64,000 bases of DNA from Polytrichum commune (Eukaryota; Streptophyta; Polytrichopsida; Polytrichales; Polytrichaceae): the NCBI GenBank assembly GCA_950295325.1, contig OX485805.1:49438758-49502757 (forward strand), given 5' to 3'. A model generated the notes under the pieces. That model was not told where the DNA came from. It saw only the letters and a list, made by a program, of their open reading frames with translations, and searched no databases. Below, piece after piece: positions 1-11,347 of the stretch. Each line of letters opens with the position of its first letter. Within the stretch, counting starts at the first letter, position 1. The position numbers and the translations under genes were made by a program.

Positions 1-430
1 AATTGCGGGCAGTTTGGGTCGGTCGACCCAAACTGTCTGCTTGGTTTGGGTCGGTCGATCCAAACTGTCTGCCTGGTTTGGGTCGACCGACCCAAACTGT
101 GGACCTAGTTTGGGTCGAGCGACCCAAACTGTCCGCCTAGTTTGGGTCGACCGACCCAAACTGTCGACCTAGTTTGGGTTGACCGACCCAAACTGTCACC
201 CTAGTTTGGGTCGCTCGACCCAAACTGTCCGTCTAGTTTGGGTCGGTCGATCCAAACTGTCCGTCTAGTTTGGGTCGCTCGACCCAAACTGTCCGTCTAG
301 TTTGGGTCGCTCGACCCAAACTGTCCGTCTAGTTTGGGTCGCTCGACCCAAACTGGCTGTAGGTGGTTTGGGTCGCTCGATCGAAACCGCGTGGACAGTT
401 TGGGTCGTTCGACCCAAACCTCGCGCCCAA
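1..430. repeat. 32-bp tandem array of palindromic units
   Basis: The motif TTTGGGTCG-NN-CGACCCAAA recurs every 32 bp (TTTGGG at 13, 45, 77, 109 and so on to 333), then twice more at about 367 and 397 with looser spacing. That makes about 13 units. Each unit is a 20-bp palindrome plus a 12-bp linker such as CTGTCCGTCTAG. The two central bases vary (GT, AC, AG, CT, TT) while the arms are nearly fixed. The array is cut by the window start, so its full length is unknown. The same palindromic motif sits at the centre of the MITE at 38033-38406. It lies just upstream of the ParB/methyltransferase-like gene. Confidence 0.93.
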
Positions 431-456
431 CTTTTGTAGACCTGTAGTTGGACACA

Positions 457-486
457 CAGACCCTGTGCGTTAACGCACAGGGTCTG
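457..486. promoter_or_regulatory. 30-bp perfect palindrome upstream of the 706 gene
   Basis: A gapless palindrome is centred on GTTAAC (centre 471/472), with 15-bp arms running CAGACCC inward. It sits between the tandem array and the first coding exon. It could be a protein-binding site, a cruciform-forming sequence or a small transposon footprint. The palindrome is seen directly; the regulatory role is inference. Confidence 0.4.
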
Positions 487-705
487 CCCTTGTAGTTTTG
501 GGGTGAGCGGCCACCCTTATCGTACAATATTTAAAGGTGCAAATGGTAGTGTCTAGAATAATTTTTGTTATTCTTCCCTGTGTTCGTGGTATTCTGTTGT
601 TATGGTTTTTGCTATTGCTGTTGTTTTTGTAATGTTATTGCTAATGTGTTTCTACTGGTTTTGAAATATTTATGAAACTTATTTCATTTGTTTTAGGACC
701 AATCA

Positions 706-3700
706 ATGGATTTGGAGAGAACGACTGTTATTTCTACTGGTGATGATTCTACAATGCATTCAACTCAAGATCGTCCATTTCAACAAGTTCATGTTCATCA
801 GGATATATCGTCAAATCTTCATAATAAGAAAAAGAAAAAAATAAATGAATCTCTCGATGATTTTGACTCGGATGAAGATAATGATGGTGACAATAAAACC
901 TATCAACAGAAAGTTTGGGAGCTTACGGACAAGCGAAAGGTTAATTCCACTTCAACAATTTCCTCAATCCGTGCTGGACCGAAATCTCGTTTACGTGTAC
1001 CCTTATGTCGCATGGTTCCAATGCCTATTGTGCGTCCTGCTTTGAAAGGCGACATCACTACATTGGAGGCTGATTTTTTCAATGGTTATCGTGATGGTGA
1101 CCGTGTGTTTTATCTATCGGCTACCGACTTTAAGGGAAATTTTCAATTTGTGGATGATGAGGTTCGTGCATCTTGGAGCCCAAATTGGGCTCAAGCTAAT
1201 GCGGTGTTTGAACCTGAATTAGATGCCGATCCTTCATTTACATCATACAAGAACAAGATGTTATTCATATGGGATGGTAATCACAGATTTTTTTCTTGGA
1301 AAAGTTATATTGACCGCTTGCATACCGAAGATTACGAGCGTCATGTCTTTGTGGATTCCATCATTTTGGCGCCCGAGCTTGATGACATTCCAAGTTTGTT
1401 GACTGCTATGCACGACATCAACAAGTAATGTTTTTACTTCTTTATTTTCATTTATTTCTGGTTTGTATTTTGTTATTTGAATTATATCATCCTAAATCCA
1501 TGAATTCAATATTTTTTCAGGTCAACAGAAAACTCTCACGTTTCTACCAATTTGGTGCATACTTTGTATCGGATGCAAAGTATTGGCACCATGCCTTTGA
1601 CTTCTTTTAAAAAACAACTGGATCCTAGAAGTTATAAGCGATGTGAGGAGAAGTCCGTTGAAACTTGGTATTCTTTGACGCGGCCAATTTTTCTTGATTA
1701 TATGTACAGTGTAAGTTTTTCTAGCATTTCCTACTATGTTTTTAATGTTTATTTATCTTTCATTTACATCACATCTATATGTACTTATTAATTTTGGATT
1801 TTGTTTGATTTTTCAGCAAGAACTTGCCGAGGCTAGCGATATTGCTCTCAACCTTTACAATGAAACCCATCCTCTTGAACGAACTTCAGAAGGAGTTTCT
1901 AAAGCAATGTCCGCAGCTGTCAACAAAAAACGTGCAATGTTGTCTTCTAGTTTTACAAAACAACTAGCAATTGCTGACATCAACCTTACCCCTGCTTTTC
2001 TTGAAGAAGTTAAGCACCATTGGGGTTCATTTTCGGTGCCTGAAATGTTACAAGAGAAACTTCATCGTGTTGCTGTTAGTAATATGGATCCAGATGTCAA
2101 AGTCGGATGGCTCAAGCTTTGGAATGGCAATAGATTTGACAAAGATGCATTGCATTTCCCGAAATCACCCCTCTCTGATTCTGCACTTGATGATTGGTTA
2201 TCAAAGGCTACATATTGGGCACAGTTAGAGAAAAAAGCTATTGAAGAGCTTCAAAGTATTATTTCATCTCCTCTTCAATTGCCTGCAGATGTACCTACTC
2301 TCTCCGAATATATCCAAACCTGGAAGTTTGCGGCTTTCAATTCAATATTCGATCGTGAATTCAAAAGCGGAAAAGTAAAAAAACACAACGTTTGGGATGA
2401 GCAACCGAATATTGATCTTGCTATGAAGCGTGTTCTATACAGGTACAACTTATTCTTTACTATTTCTTGATATTTTTTCATTACATTTTACTTTTCATTC
2501 AATATTTGGCTCATAATATTTTTGTGTGTAGGTATTTCCGATATGTTTTGATTCCGCACAAATGCGTTATAGGAGAACCTCATTTTTTTCCAAATTGGCG
2601 TGACACTGGTGCGGAAGACTCATGCATGTTCACTACTGAGATTTGTTTGGATTGGTCGCTCCCACACTATGAGGATTGTGGTTGGTATCTTGATTGTCCT
2701 AAGGATGCATGTCCGTCAAGTGAGAAGACAATCCGTCAGATAAATGATGCCAAAAATGTAGATCCTCGTGATACTGCAATTTTGCAAGCACAAATTGTGC
2801 AGCTTAAACTTAGAGAGCCAGAACCAAAAGAGACAAAACGTCGTAAGAGAAAACATGTTCCTGAAACCAAAATACAAGGTCAATCGGAAATTTCACAACA
2901 TAAAGAATTGCTTGTTCTTTCCAATGATTTGGATAAGAATACACTTGGAGGCGAAAGTTCAAAATCCGGATGCGATGTATTGGAATTTCATTACTCCAGC
3001 ACCTATGACGCTATTCATCGTGCGCCAACGAATGTTTTGAGAAAAAAGTTATTCATACTGAAGAACTTTCTTACGCTCTCTTTTGCTCGATCTACTGCTG
3101 TCAAGAACAAGTCTGAAGGGGTTGAAGTAGGCCCTCCTGAGTGGATCCAATGGCGGGCATTTCTTGAAAATGTAAGTAATCTTCATTTTGTATTTTCTGT
3201 AATGTTCTTACTTTCATTTGGATTTTATTTTGTGTCTTATATTGTGATATGTTGTGGTATTTCAGTTCAAAGACAATCGCGAATTTCATGTCATGGGAAG
3301 TCCGACTCCATTTGCCGTTGACTTGGTTTTTCTGCAATTTCCGGACGGTTTTGACTTCAACCTCTCCAATAGACCTGCTGAAATTCCTCTTTGGAATAAA
3401 TATGACAAGAACTGGATGGTTGCAACAATGTCCTTGTGCAAGTCCATCTTGTCTGATGATGGCGTCCTCATAGTATTTTCTGCTATCGATATGCAAACCA
3501 AGAAGGTTTTGAATTCAACCTTACACAACGGCAACATGAAAGTTCTTAGGACTTTTATTTGCCTCAATTCGTACATGGTGTTCAAGGATCCGGAGTCTCC
3601 AACCTACACCGTAAGTATAACACATCACAATTGTTTCTATTTAATTATTTTGGTGTTATTTGCATTGTATATAGTTTTAATACAATTTACATTTTTTTGT

Positions 3701-4521
3701 GGACTCCGGCATTTATGGCTCATGTCTTGGTAAGGGATTTTACTACCAAAAAATCCACAAGACAACCAAACTCCACTTTTTTCGACACTGGATTGAAAAG
3801 CAAAAACTTGCTTTTCAATTTTGTGGATGAAAAAAACACGCTTCTTCAAAAATCGGGAAGACCTTGGAGGGGGCCATATAAAAAATCGCCGCGTTTTTTT
3901 CAAGATCTTATTGAATTGTTTACACCATCGAATGGACGCGTTGTTGATTTGACATGTTCTACTGGAGCTTCTATCCTAGCAACACGCGCATGTGGCAGAC
4001 ATCTTCTTGCATTTGAGGGTGATAATGACATGTTTGAGCACATATTGAAACCGCTTTTGGAAAAGGTTTTCAAAGAGGGGTCATCTAAGGAGAATATACA
4101 AAATCTCACAAAAGAAGATGATGACCTCTCGGATGAGGAGATGCTTGAATTTGAGTGTGAGTAAGTTTTGATACAATAAATTTTTATTCAATTCATTTGT
4201 TTCATTCAATTCATTGGTTCATTTTTATTTCTTCACATTATTTACATGTTTCATCGATTTGATTTCAGGAATACGATTGGAAAGAGGACATGTCTCCCGT
4301 TTTGGGCACATAGACAATTCCTACGAAGTCCAAGTCGTAGCCCGCGTCTCCCATCATATGCCGAGAATGTTGCAATTGCAATGTTGAATCTCGAAGATTC
4401 GGATCCAAATGAAGAATCTTGCTATAGTTCCAAAATCAATTCGCAATGCAAAGGTGCTCGAATATATATAGATGACGAGGCAAAAGATAGTTTCATGTCT
4501 AGTGCTACTACTTATGAATAA
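706..4521 (+). CDS. ParB-like domain / degenerate DNA methyltransferase fusion protein
   Basis: Seven exons: 706-1424, 1521-1710, 1817-2442, 2532-3171, 3266-3610, about 3703-4160, 4269-4521. Joined, they give about 1076 aa. Phases agree at every junction. All junctions are GT-AG except the acceptor of intron 5, where no in-phase AG is present near 3702 (GTGG is found instead). The ATG follows a likely splice acceptor (TTTTAG at 690-695), so a 5' UTR intron is probable. Residues about 97-260 resemble ParB/Srx-type domains: WDGNHR at 189-194, then an alternating hydrophobic stretch and HDINKS. Residues about 726-960 have the circular order of beta-class amino-methyltransferases. A motif IV-like strand comes first (VDLVFLQFPDG, 743-753), then motif I (VVDLTCSTGAS, 920-930) and a ribose-binding acidic residue (E945). 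The catalytic [DNS]PP[YFW] is replaced by QFPD, so activity is doubtful. The middle contains a lysine/arginine-rich segment. ParB-methyltransferase fusions are known from phages and mobile elements; a spliced plant version is unusual. Function is unknown. Confidence 0.62.
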
Positions 4522-4996
4522 ATTTTTGGACTTCATGTTGTTTATCCTTCTCAACCCTCTTATTACTAAACCCTAAAATCATCATTTTTAAGGCCACAAT
4601 TCCACAGTTATAGGATATTGGTGGCCCTATTACCAAAATTTTCATCTTCCTCACTGCTCATAAGTTACCGCTCATCGCTCACCGCTCATTGCTCACCGCT
4701 CATAAGATAGCACTCCCCATGCCAGACGTTCACTATTTGCATATAGAGGACTACATATAGTCATAGAGGTATGACTATATAGAGTCAAATGGAGCCAAGT
4801 CTCATTGCAGGTCCCGTTTTGAGGTCCCAAAGCACTGTGGGAACGCAACATCGGGAACAAGAAGTGTCCGATATGACCTCTAGTCAGATTGTCCGAAGCG
4901 ACTAAGTCGAAATGACTACAAACAGTGCTAGTCACATTTCGGTTAATGCTCTATTGCAGTCATAAAACCTAGTCACATTGGGTTGGTTTTCTTGTT
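4522..4996. other. intergenic, short GCTCA-type repeats
   Basis: Coding stops at 4521. Positions 4660-4706 carry a short tandem repeat of the type CCGCTCATCGCTCA. The complementary type (GAGCGATGAGCAGTGAGCAA) recurs at about 20691-20720, so it is probably a dispersed element end. No gene is seen. Confidence 0.55.
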
Positions 4997-5491
4997 GTGG
5001 AGGGAATCACAACACACAAGTGTGTCTTTCAATCATCCAATATAGAAGCACTATAATAGAAAACAATCCATATTTTACTATTTGTAGTTAGTTAGACACC
5101 GGATTCATAATTAAATGCCATAAATTGGTCTAGTCCAGGTCATTTGAAATGAATTTGCCAAAAATCTACATGGGACAAGGTTTATGTTGGATGGATGAGA
5201 GGTACTATACCTAATCAATCCTTACATTTCAAGGTAAATCCCTACTTGATAATCCTTACATTTCAAGGGAAAAGTGGCCTTCTCGTATAGAAAGTTTTGA
5301 AGCACTTTATTATACATGTGTAATGCAATGAGTTAGCGGCTAAGGCATCCAAGAGGGGGCCACGAGGTTCAAGGTTTGAATCCCTTGGCCACCACCCATG
5401 CCTTGTAGGTGGTTACGTTCCTAAGGTATAGTAGGTGGAGGCCTACCACCATGTATGTTATGCATGCTATTTAACAAGATAACTATAAGTA
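4997..5491. repeat. dispersed repeat, left part (interrupted copy)
   Basis: This stretch matches 25724-26212 almost base for base, starting at GGGAATCACAACACACAAGT and running to AACTATAAGTA. At 5492 the match breaks off. In the other copy the sequence continues directly into what is found here only at 13056. Confidence 0.88.
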
Positions 5492-5617
5492 CAAGTATTG
5501 AATTGGTGATGGCATTATCAATGTCTCCTTCATTCTTGATTAAGGCATGACACACAATTAATGTACTTCAAGTAGAATGATGAAAACAGACACACAGATG
5601 CAACATTGTTGGGTTAT

Positions 5618-5928
5618 TAGTAAGGGGCACATTCCCGCTCGGGTCCTTAAACTGCTCACTAGACCTATCCAAACAAGAGGTACATTATAGCTTCGTACCT
5701 CAAATTTCTATGTAATCATGGTGTACATTTTTGGGGTGAGTGGTTTTGGGTATCCCTATGAGTTCTCCTTCCAAAATTCATAACTAATTCAATATTAATC
5801 CAAAATTAATTATTCCAATTGGTCCAATTTCCAATGTACTTTGCACATCTTCCAAGATTGATTCCTCCTTAATAACTCCCCAATGAACATGCCAATCTGA
5901 AATTCGAGCGGGAATGTGCCCCTCTACC
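5618..5928. repeat. short inverted-repeat element (MITE-like)
   Basis: AGGGGCACATTCCCGCTCG near 5622 is matched in reverse complement by CGAGCGGGAATGTGCCCCT near 5905, about 280 bp away. This is typical of a small MITE. It lies just upstream of the first RELCH exon retained here. Confidence 0.55.
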
Positions 5929-5999
5929 TTAGTACTTCTCTGCACTCTTGAAAGTTTTAATATTTTCACCCTCTTAATGTTGTATTGTACTATATGCAG

Positions 6000-7385
6000 G
6001 TGAACCGCAACTTGGATGAGTGGCCAAAGACAGTTGCACATGTGCCAGATGCTCTTCGCCGTTATTATGTTGCATTTCTTGCATCGACAAAGGAAGCTGT
6101 GCAGGTGAGTGATTTATTGATTCCTTTATGCAGGTTCAGTGATTCAGTGAGGGAATGAGTCTCTTGATCAAGTATTAGCTCTACTATGTGATTTATTTGC
6201 TATATCCACCTTTCCAAGGCTAAGTGCAAGGTTTCACTCTTGTGCTCGTGTTATATCCAGGAAAGGGAGACTCTTCAGCAGCAGAAAGACTTGTTGTTGG
6301 AAGAGAAAGAAGCACTTGAGGTCGAGAAATTGTACTTTGTCAGAACCCTTGATAGCTTGAGGAGAGATGCTAAGGAGAGGGAGAAACAGGTGAGTAGTTT
6401 GGTACCTCATGTTATCAGTTTAGCATATGATTGCAAATCACATTATTCAAGTTCCTCCTTCATGGGTCGTCATTGTTAACAACAGTATATTAAGCTCTTG
6501 AAGCTTGGTGGTCCCCCAGTGGATGGGAGCTCATCACGTATTTTTACTCTTTGGCCAGTCCTTGATTGAGAATGCTGTGAACTTTCAATAGGGGTACCCT
6601 CTCTGAGGATTAATCAGTGCATTGTGTTGATTAGGCTCAGCACATGAAGGAGTCATTGGATTTTTCTACGAGACAACTCAATGAATGTAGATTGGAGGTG
6701 ACATCCTTGAAATTAGAGCTAGAGAGCTTGATGGCCAGGTTAGCAAGTGGAAATATTTCAACAGTAGTGGATGAGGCAGTGGTTGTGCAAGTAGACCTCT
6801 CTCAGAGTGTACCAGAGTCAGAATTGAAAAAAGAAGCGGAGGAAGACTTTCACTGTGTGGATGATCTCAATGAGCCGGTGGCTTCTGGAAAACTTCAAGG
6901 AAGAGAAGTACAGGTACTTGACCTGATTCTCCATCATGGCAAATTAGGAGGTGGAAAACTCACTATACCAATGACATGTGGTGGCTTTGACTTCAATTGT
7001 TTGATTGAAAATTAGTCCATGAAGTGCACCACTAATTGGATTGACTCTGTTTGTAGTAGGAACTTGCAACTGTGCAGATCTTGGCAGATGCTTTACCAAA
7101 GATAGTTCCTTATGTCCTCATCAATCACAGAGAGGTCTTGTAGCTCCTTCTTTCCTGATCTCTGAATGGTGATGTAGTTCCTATTGGCATTAGTTGATTT
7201 GCTTTGTTTGACTTTGGTTCTTCAGAAATTCTCAATTGCTTTTGTTGCACTTGTAGGAACTATAGCCACTTATTGTGTGTGCTATTGAGAGGCATCCGGA
7301 AAGCAGTGTGCGGGATTCACTTACACATCTCTTCTGTAATCTTATCAAGCGGCCTGATGAAGAGCAACGACGCCTAATTATGGAT
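6000..7385 (+). pseudogene. RELCH-like (LisH and HEAT repeat protein) gene fragment
   Basis: Five exons can be read in one frame, all with phase-0 introns: 6000-6104, 6261-6389, 6635-6913, 7060-7134, 7257-7385 (239 codons). The first encodes the end of a LisH region (DEWPKTVAHVPDALRRYY). The second and third encode a coiled coil rich in Glu, Lys and Leu. The last two encode the start of the HEAT-repeat region (LPKIVPYVLINHRE; AIERHPESSVRDSLTH; LIKRPDEEQRR). This order matches the plant homologue of RELCH/KIAA1468 (Arabidopsis At5g16210 type), a tethering protein acting in endosome-to-Golgi lipid transport in animals. The N terminus and most HEAT repeats are absent. Exon 5 has an in-frame TAG at 7263 where the family has leucine, and the exon 4 donor (GTCTTG) is poor. 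Retained introns show DNA-level capture rather than retroposition. Confidence 0.75.
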
Positions 7386-7947
7386 GTAAGGACATTCATC
7401 TATAAATTTACAGTGTCAGAATTTGGGAATCCAGCTTTGATGAACCGTATCAAGATTTGCAGAACAGAGGTTGTGTCACCAAGTTGAGGGCCACATTGGT
7501 TTTGTTAGGGTCCAACATAATTTTGACCTTGTGTGACAACATCTGCACAATAAGTACAAATTGATTTTAAGAAAGTCCACCACCTTAGCATCAGCCTCCT
7601 GGAATTTAGGATAGTTCCCAACAACCATTAATTTCTTGTTCTCATTACAATTTCTAATTTTACACCTAATTTCAACCACATTCAGATTAAACTATTGCTT
7701 GGGTGGAGTAGTTGCATGCGACATCGATGTAGATGGTTCCTCCGAAGTAGCGGCAACTGATTTTGCTCCATTGTTGTGTTAATTTGTTGTCGCAAGTATG
7801 GCTTGTATCAACTTGCCACTCTCAAGAGTCTCAGCTTTGATCGCATCCATGTCCACATTCTCTAGCAGCCTCAGTTTCTTATGCAGTCGAACGCTGCTAG
7901 GAGAAGCTAGGTTTAAGTTCCCCCTACATCAACTGCACAAGCTACGT
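7386..7947. other. junction between RELCH fragment and transposase end
   Basis: After the last RELCH exon the sequence runs into the 3' side of the minus-strand transposase. A short minus-strand open stretch (7476-7679) contains NYPKFQEADAKVVDFLKI and resembles no domain I can name. No complete gene and no clear terminal inverted repeat are seen. Confidence 0.4.
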
Positions 7948-8946
7948 TTAAGTTTCCTCCACATCAACTGCAAGACACTCACTAACAATGTTGTTAAGTG
8001 GTATTGTAGAATCTGAGATGTTATCTTCTTCAATATTTTCTTCAATTTCTGGAGTCACTTTGAAGAGTGGAGATTCAGCATTTGCTACCATAGCCTTGAG
8101 TTGAAATTCATGTATGAATGCCTTGTCTATCCCACACTTGTCCCAGCCTTTGATAATCATGTTTTGCTTGTTCTTAACTTGTGTCCATGCATTGTGAAGC
8201 CATTCACAAATTAGTGGCTTCAAATTGCTCATCCTCAAATCTACATCTCCTTCTCTGGCACCCTCAATTTGAGTTCTGACTTGTGATGTGGTCCATTTGT
8301 TAAACTGTAGCTTAAATGCATGTTTCAAAGGCCTTTGGAGAATCATATCATAAGGCTGCAACTTTGAGGAACAATTGGCTGGAACAAATAGAACTAGGAC
8401 ATTGGCATGCTCATTCTTGATCCAATTTAAAAATTCATAATTCTTATGTATTGACCATGACTCTATTAACCAAACAAATTTTTGATTCTTTGGCAGATTG
8501 TGCAAGTTGATCATAGAGGCTAAGTAAGGTTCAAAAACCTTCTCCACGAATTGCTTTGAAGTCTCCAATGTGCTCCAATGATTACCTGAAAAGGTAAGAT
8601 GCCAACCTTCTTCTAAACACCTTGTTTTTGCTTCAGTGAACTTTGGCAAACACCGATTAATAATACCTGTAAATATCAGTTGAGGAGGTAAAAACTCTCC
8701 CGATGCATTGGAACACCGGTTTCGTTAAAAGCGCACATTAGCATGTGTATTTTTGGGGGGAATTATTTTTTAATATTTTATTCTTAACTTTTGGAATGAT
8801 TGCGCAATAAATTCATATTTTGACACAAATATTTTCAAATATTATTAGTTTCAAATAATTCCAAGACAAGTCTTATACACTATATAACCATCATATTTAT
8901 ATTGTGTTTCACTTTTTTAGTAAAAAAATTTAGGTTATAAAATAAA

Positions 8947-9556
8947 TCAAAAGAATAAAACACATCCGTTTGTGCATAGCTTAAAATACATTATTTCTAA
9001 ACCTAATAAAAAATGCGATACATACACCTCACCCTTGAACCAAACACATGAAAATAAATTGAAACTAAGTGACACAACATTTGCTTCACCATAGAAGTAA
9101 TAATATTGAAGTTGATGATTCCAAAGAAAATAATGACATACTTGTGTTACCTTATATTGAAATATCAATATATAATATAACAAAAAAAAAATTCCAAACT
9201 ATATAAAAACTTTTCAACAACATCTCCAATGATGTTGGCGCATTTCAAAACATAAGAAGAAATTGCATTTGAGGCTTTTGAAACAACGAATATGTCGCAA
9301 AAATCCATATCATGTCTATAGGCAGGAGTAACAATTTTTTGAACAATTTCTCCTTTGGACCATGCTTTAAAACACCATACTTGTTTTCCATCCACGGATA
9401 AGTATAAATTTTTAGGAGCACATGTTTGTCATCGCGTGTGAGAAACCATCCATAATCCTTAAACACATTCGAAGGCTTCAAATATTTATTCGGAGGGCCC
9501 TCAAAGGCCCAACCCCTTGTCCCGCGTAATATCACCTCCAACCTCACTTCCTACAA
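8947..9556 (-). pseudogene. unrecognised coding-like fragment in the nested element
   Basis: Minus-strand open frames overlap at 9245-9547 and 9165-9395. The first contains RGTRGWAFEGPPNKYLKPSN and KDYGWFLTRDDKHVLLKIYT. The second continues plausibly, one frame off, with WSKGEIVQKIVTPAYRHDMD and ISSYVLKCANIIGDVVEKF. This suggests one ancestral protein broken by a frameshift near 9370. A splice-acceptor-like GTAG precedes it at about 9551. I do not recognise the family. It could be a captured host exon or part of the element's own ancient gene. Confidence 0.35.
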
Positions 9557-9639
9557 GCACACATAAACTATTTCAATGACATAAAAATATCCTCTAAGCA
9601 CATTACATTTTATACAATCACAACAAAATTTGATTTTCT

Positions 9640-10560
9640 CACTAAAGGTAAGGCATGTGCCTCACTTCTAAACACAAGCATAAGGAAAAATTCAGATTTC
9701 TTAAGGAGGGTGATGCATGTGCCTCACCCCCAAAACACAAATTCAAAATATAAAATTTGGTTTATAAGGGTGAGGCATGTGCCTCAGCTCTAAACACAAG
9801 TTTAAGGAGAAATTCAAATTTCTCAAAGGGGGTGAGCCATGTGTCTCACCCCAAAAAAAACAAATTCAAAACATAGAATTTTATTTCATAAGGGTGAGGC
9901 ATGTCCCTCAGCTCTAAGCACATGCTTAAAAAGATATTCAGATTTTTTAAAGAGGGTGAGGCATGTGTCTCAGCTCTAAGCATAAGTTTAAGGGGAAATT
10001 CATATTTTTCAAGGAGAGTGAGACATGTGCCTCACCCCAAGAAAACAAATTCAAAACATAAAATTTTGTTTCATAAGGATGAGGCATGTGCCTCACCTCT
10101 AAGTACAAGCTTAAGGAGAAATTCAGATTTCTTAAGGACGGTGAGGCATGTGCCTCACCTCTAAGCACAAGCTTAAGGAGATATTTAGATTTTTCAAGGA
10201 GGGTGAGGCATTAGCCTCACCCCAAAAAAACAAATTCAAAATATAAAATTTTGTTTCATAAGAGTGAGGCATGTGCCTCACTCCAAGAAAACAAATTCAA
10301 AACATATAATTTTGTTTGATAAGAGTGAGGCCTGTGCCTCACCTAGCCTCTAAGCATAAGTTTAAGGAAAAATTCATATTTCTTAAGGAAGGTGAGGTAT
10401 GTGCCTCACTTCTTAGTACAAACTTAAGGAGAAATTCATATTTTTCAAGGAGGGTAAGGCATGTGCCTCACTCCAAAAAAACAAATTCAAAACATAGAAT
10501 TTTGTTTGATAAGGGTGAGGCATGTGCCTCATTTCTAAGTACAAGCTCAAGGAGAAATTC
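9640..10560. repeat. about 61-bp minisatellite with palindromic core
   Basis: About 15 copies are spaced 60-63 bp apart. Each is centred on GTGAGGCA-TG-TGCCTCAC, an inverted repeat with 8-bp arms. The spacer alternates between a type with CTCTAAGCACAAGCTTAAGG and a type with CCCCAAAAAAACAAATTC. Long open frames on both strands here are artefacts of the periodicity. Confidence 0.9.
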
Positions 10561-11347
10561 ATATTAAAATACGATGGTATTTGAATATTGAATAAGAGTT
10601 TGTATGGAAGCGCCTATATAAGTAGGAAGTAGAGTCGAAGATCAATTGAGGTGCAAAGGAAGATATTAGAGCTATTGGATAGTGGATTGAACGCAATAAA
10701 ATGATAGAGAGTTGAATGATCAAAAATATGCAACAATTGGGTAGATGATGTACTACTAGAAAAACTTCTAAACTTTGGAGAAATAACAATTAGAAGAAGG
10801 AGTGAAGAGGTACCATCGGAGAGAAACAAGAAGGTGTTGGTGTAAGAGTTGCAGGTGTAAGAGGCGCCGAAGTAGATCGGTGTTGGAGAAGAGAGGCATT
10901 GGAAAAAATCGGCGTTGGAAAAGAACTGCGTTGGAAAAGAGTGGCGGCTAAAAAACTTGACCTAACCCTAAGCGGCGTTTTAGGTTAGTTCAAACGTTTA
11001 TTGTTTAATCTTATATGTGTGGACAAACTTTGTATTGGTCTATCACGCACAAATTTAAGAATTTACACTTGAATTTTTTAGGTGGGTCAGTGGCACTATT
11101 TTATTCATACGTAGCAATGTTTTTAGTTTTTTGGAAATAAAATAGAATTTATATAAATATTTAATTTAATTTACATAAATATTATAAATACAACTTAAAA
11201 ATATGATTTATTGTAATACATATTATAAAAACATATTTATATCAATATCCATATTTGTTCAAATTCAATTCAAGTATTGCTCATTTTAACTTAGGGGTAA
11301 CGAGAGGTTGTTTATATTATATTATCCCATATTTGGTATTTACCCTT

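Noticed and set aside
1-430. Regular palindromic repeats resembling a CRISPR array
   Set aside because: Spacers are near-identical 12-bp linkers rather than unique sequences, the units are in a plant nuclear context and no cas genes are present.
7798-8016. Plus-strand open frame over the transposase end
   Set aside because: Antisense to the C-terminal end of the minus-strand transposase.
9901-10567. Open frames of 70-90 codons on both strands
   Set aside because: They follow the 61-bp minisatellite and have no family features.
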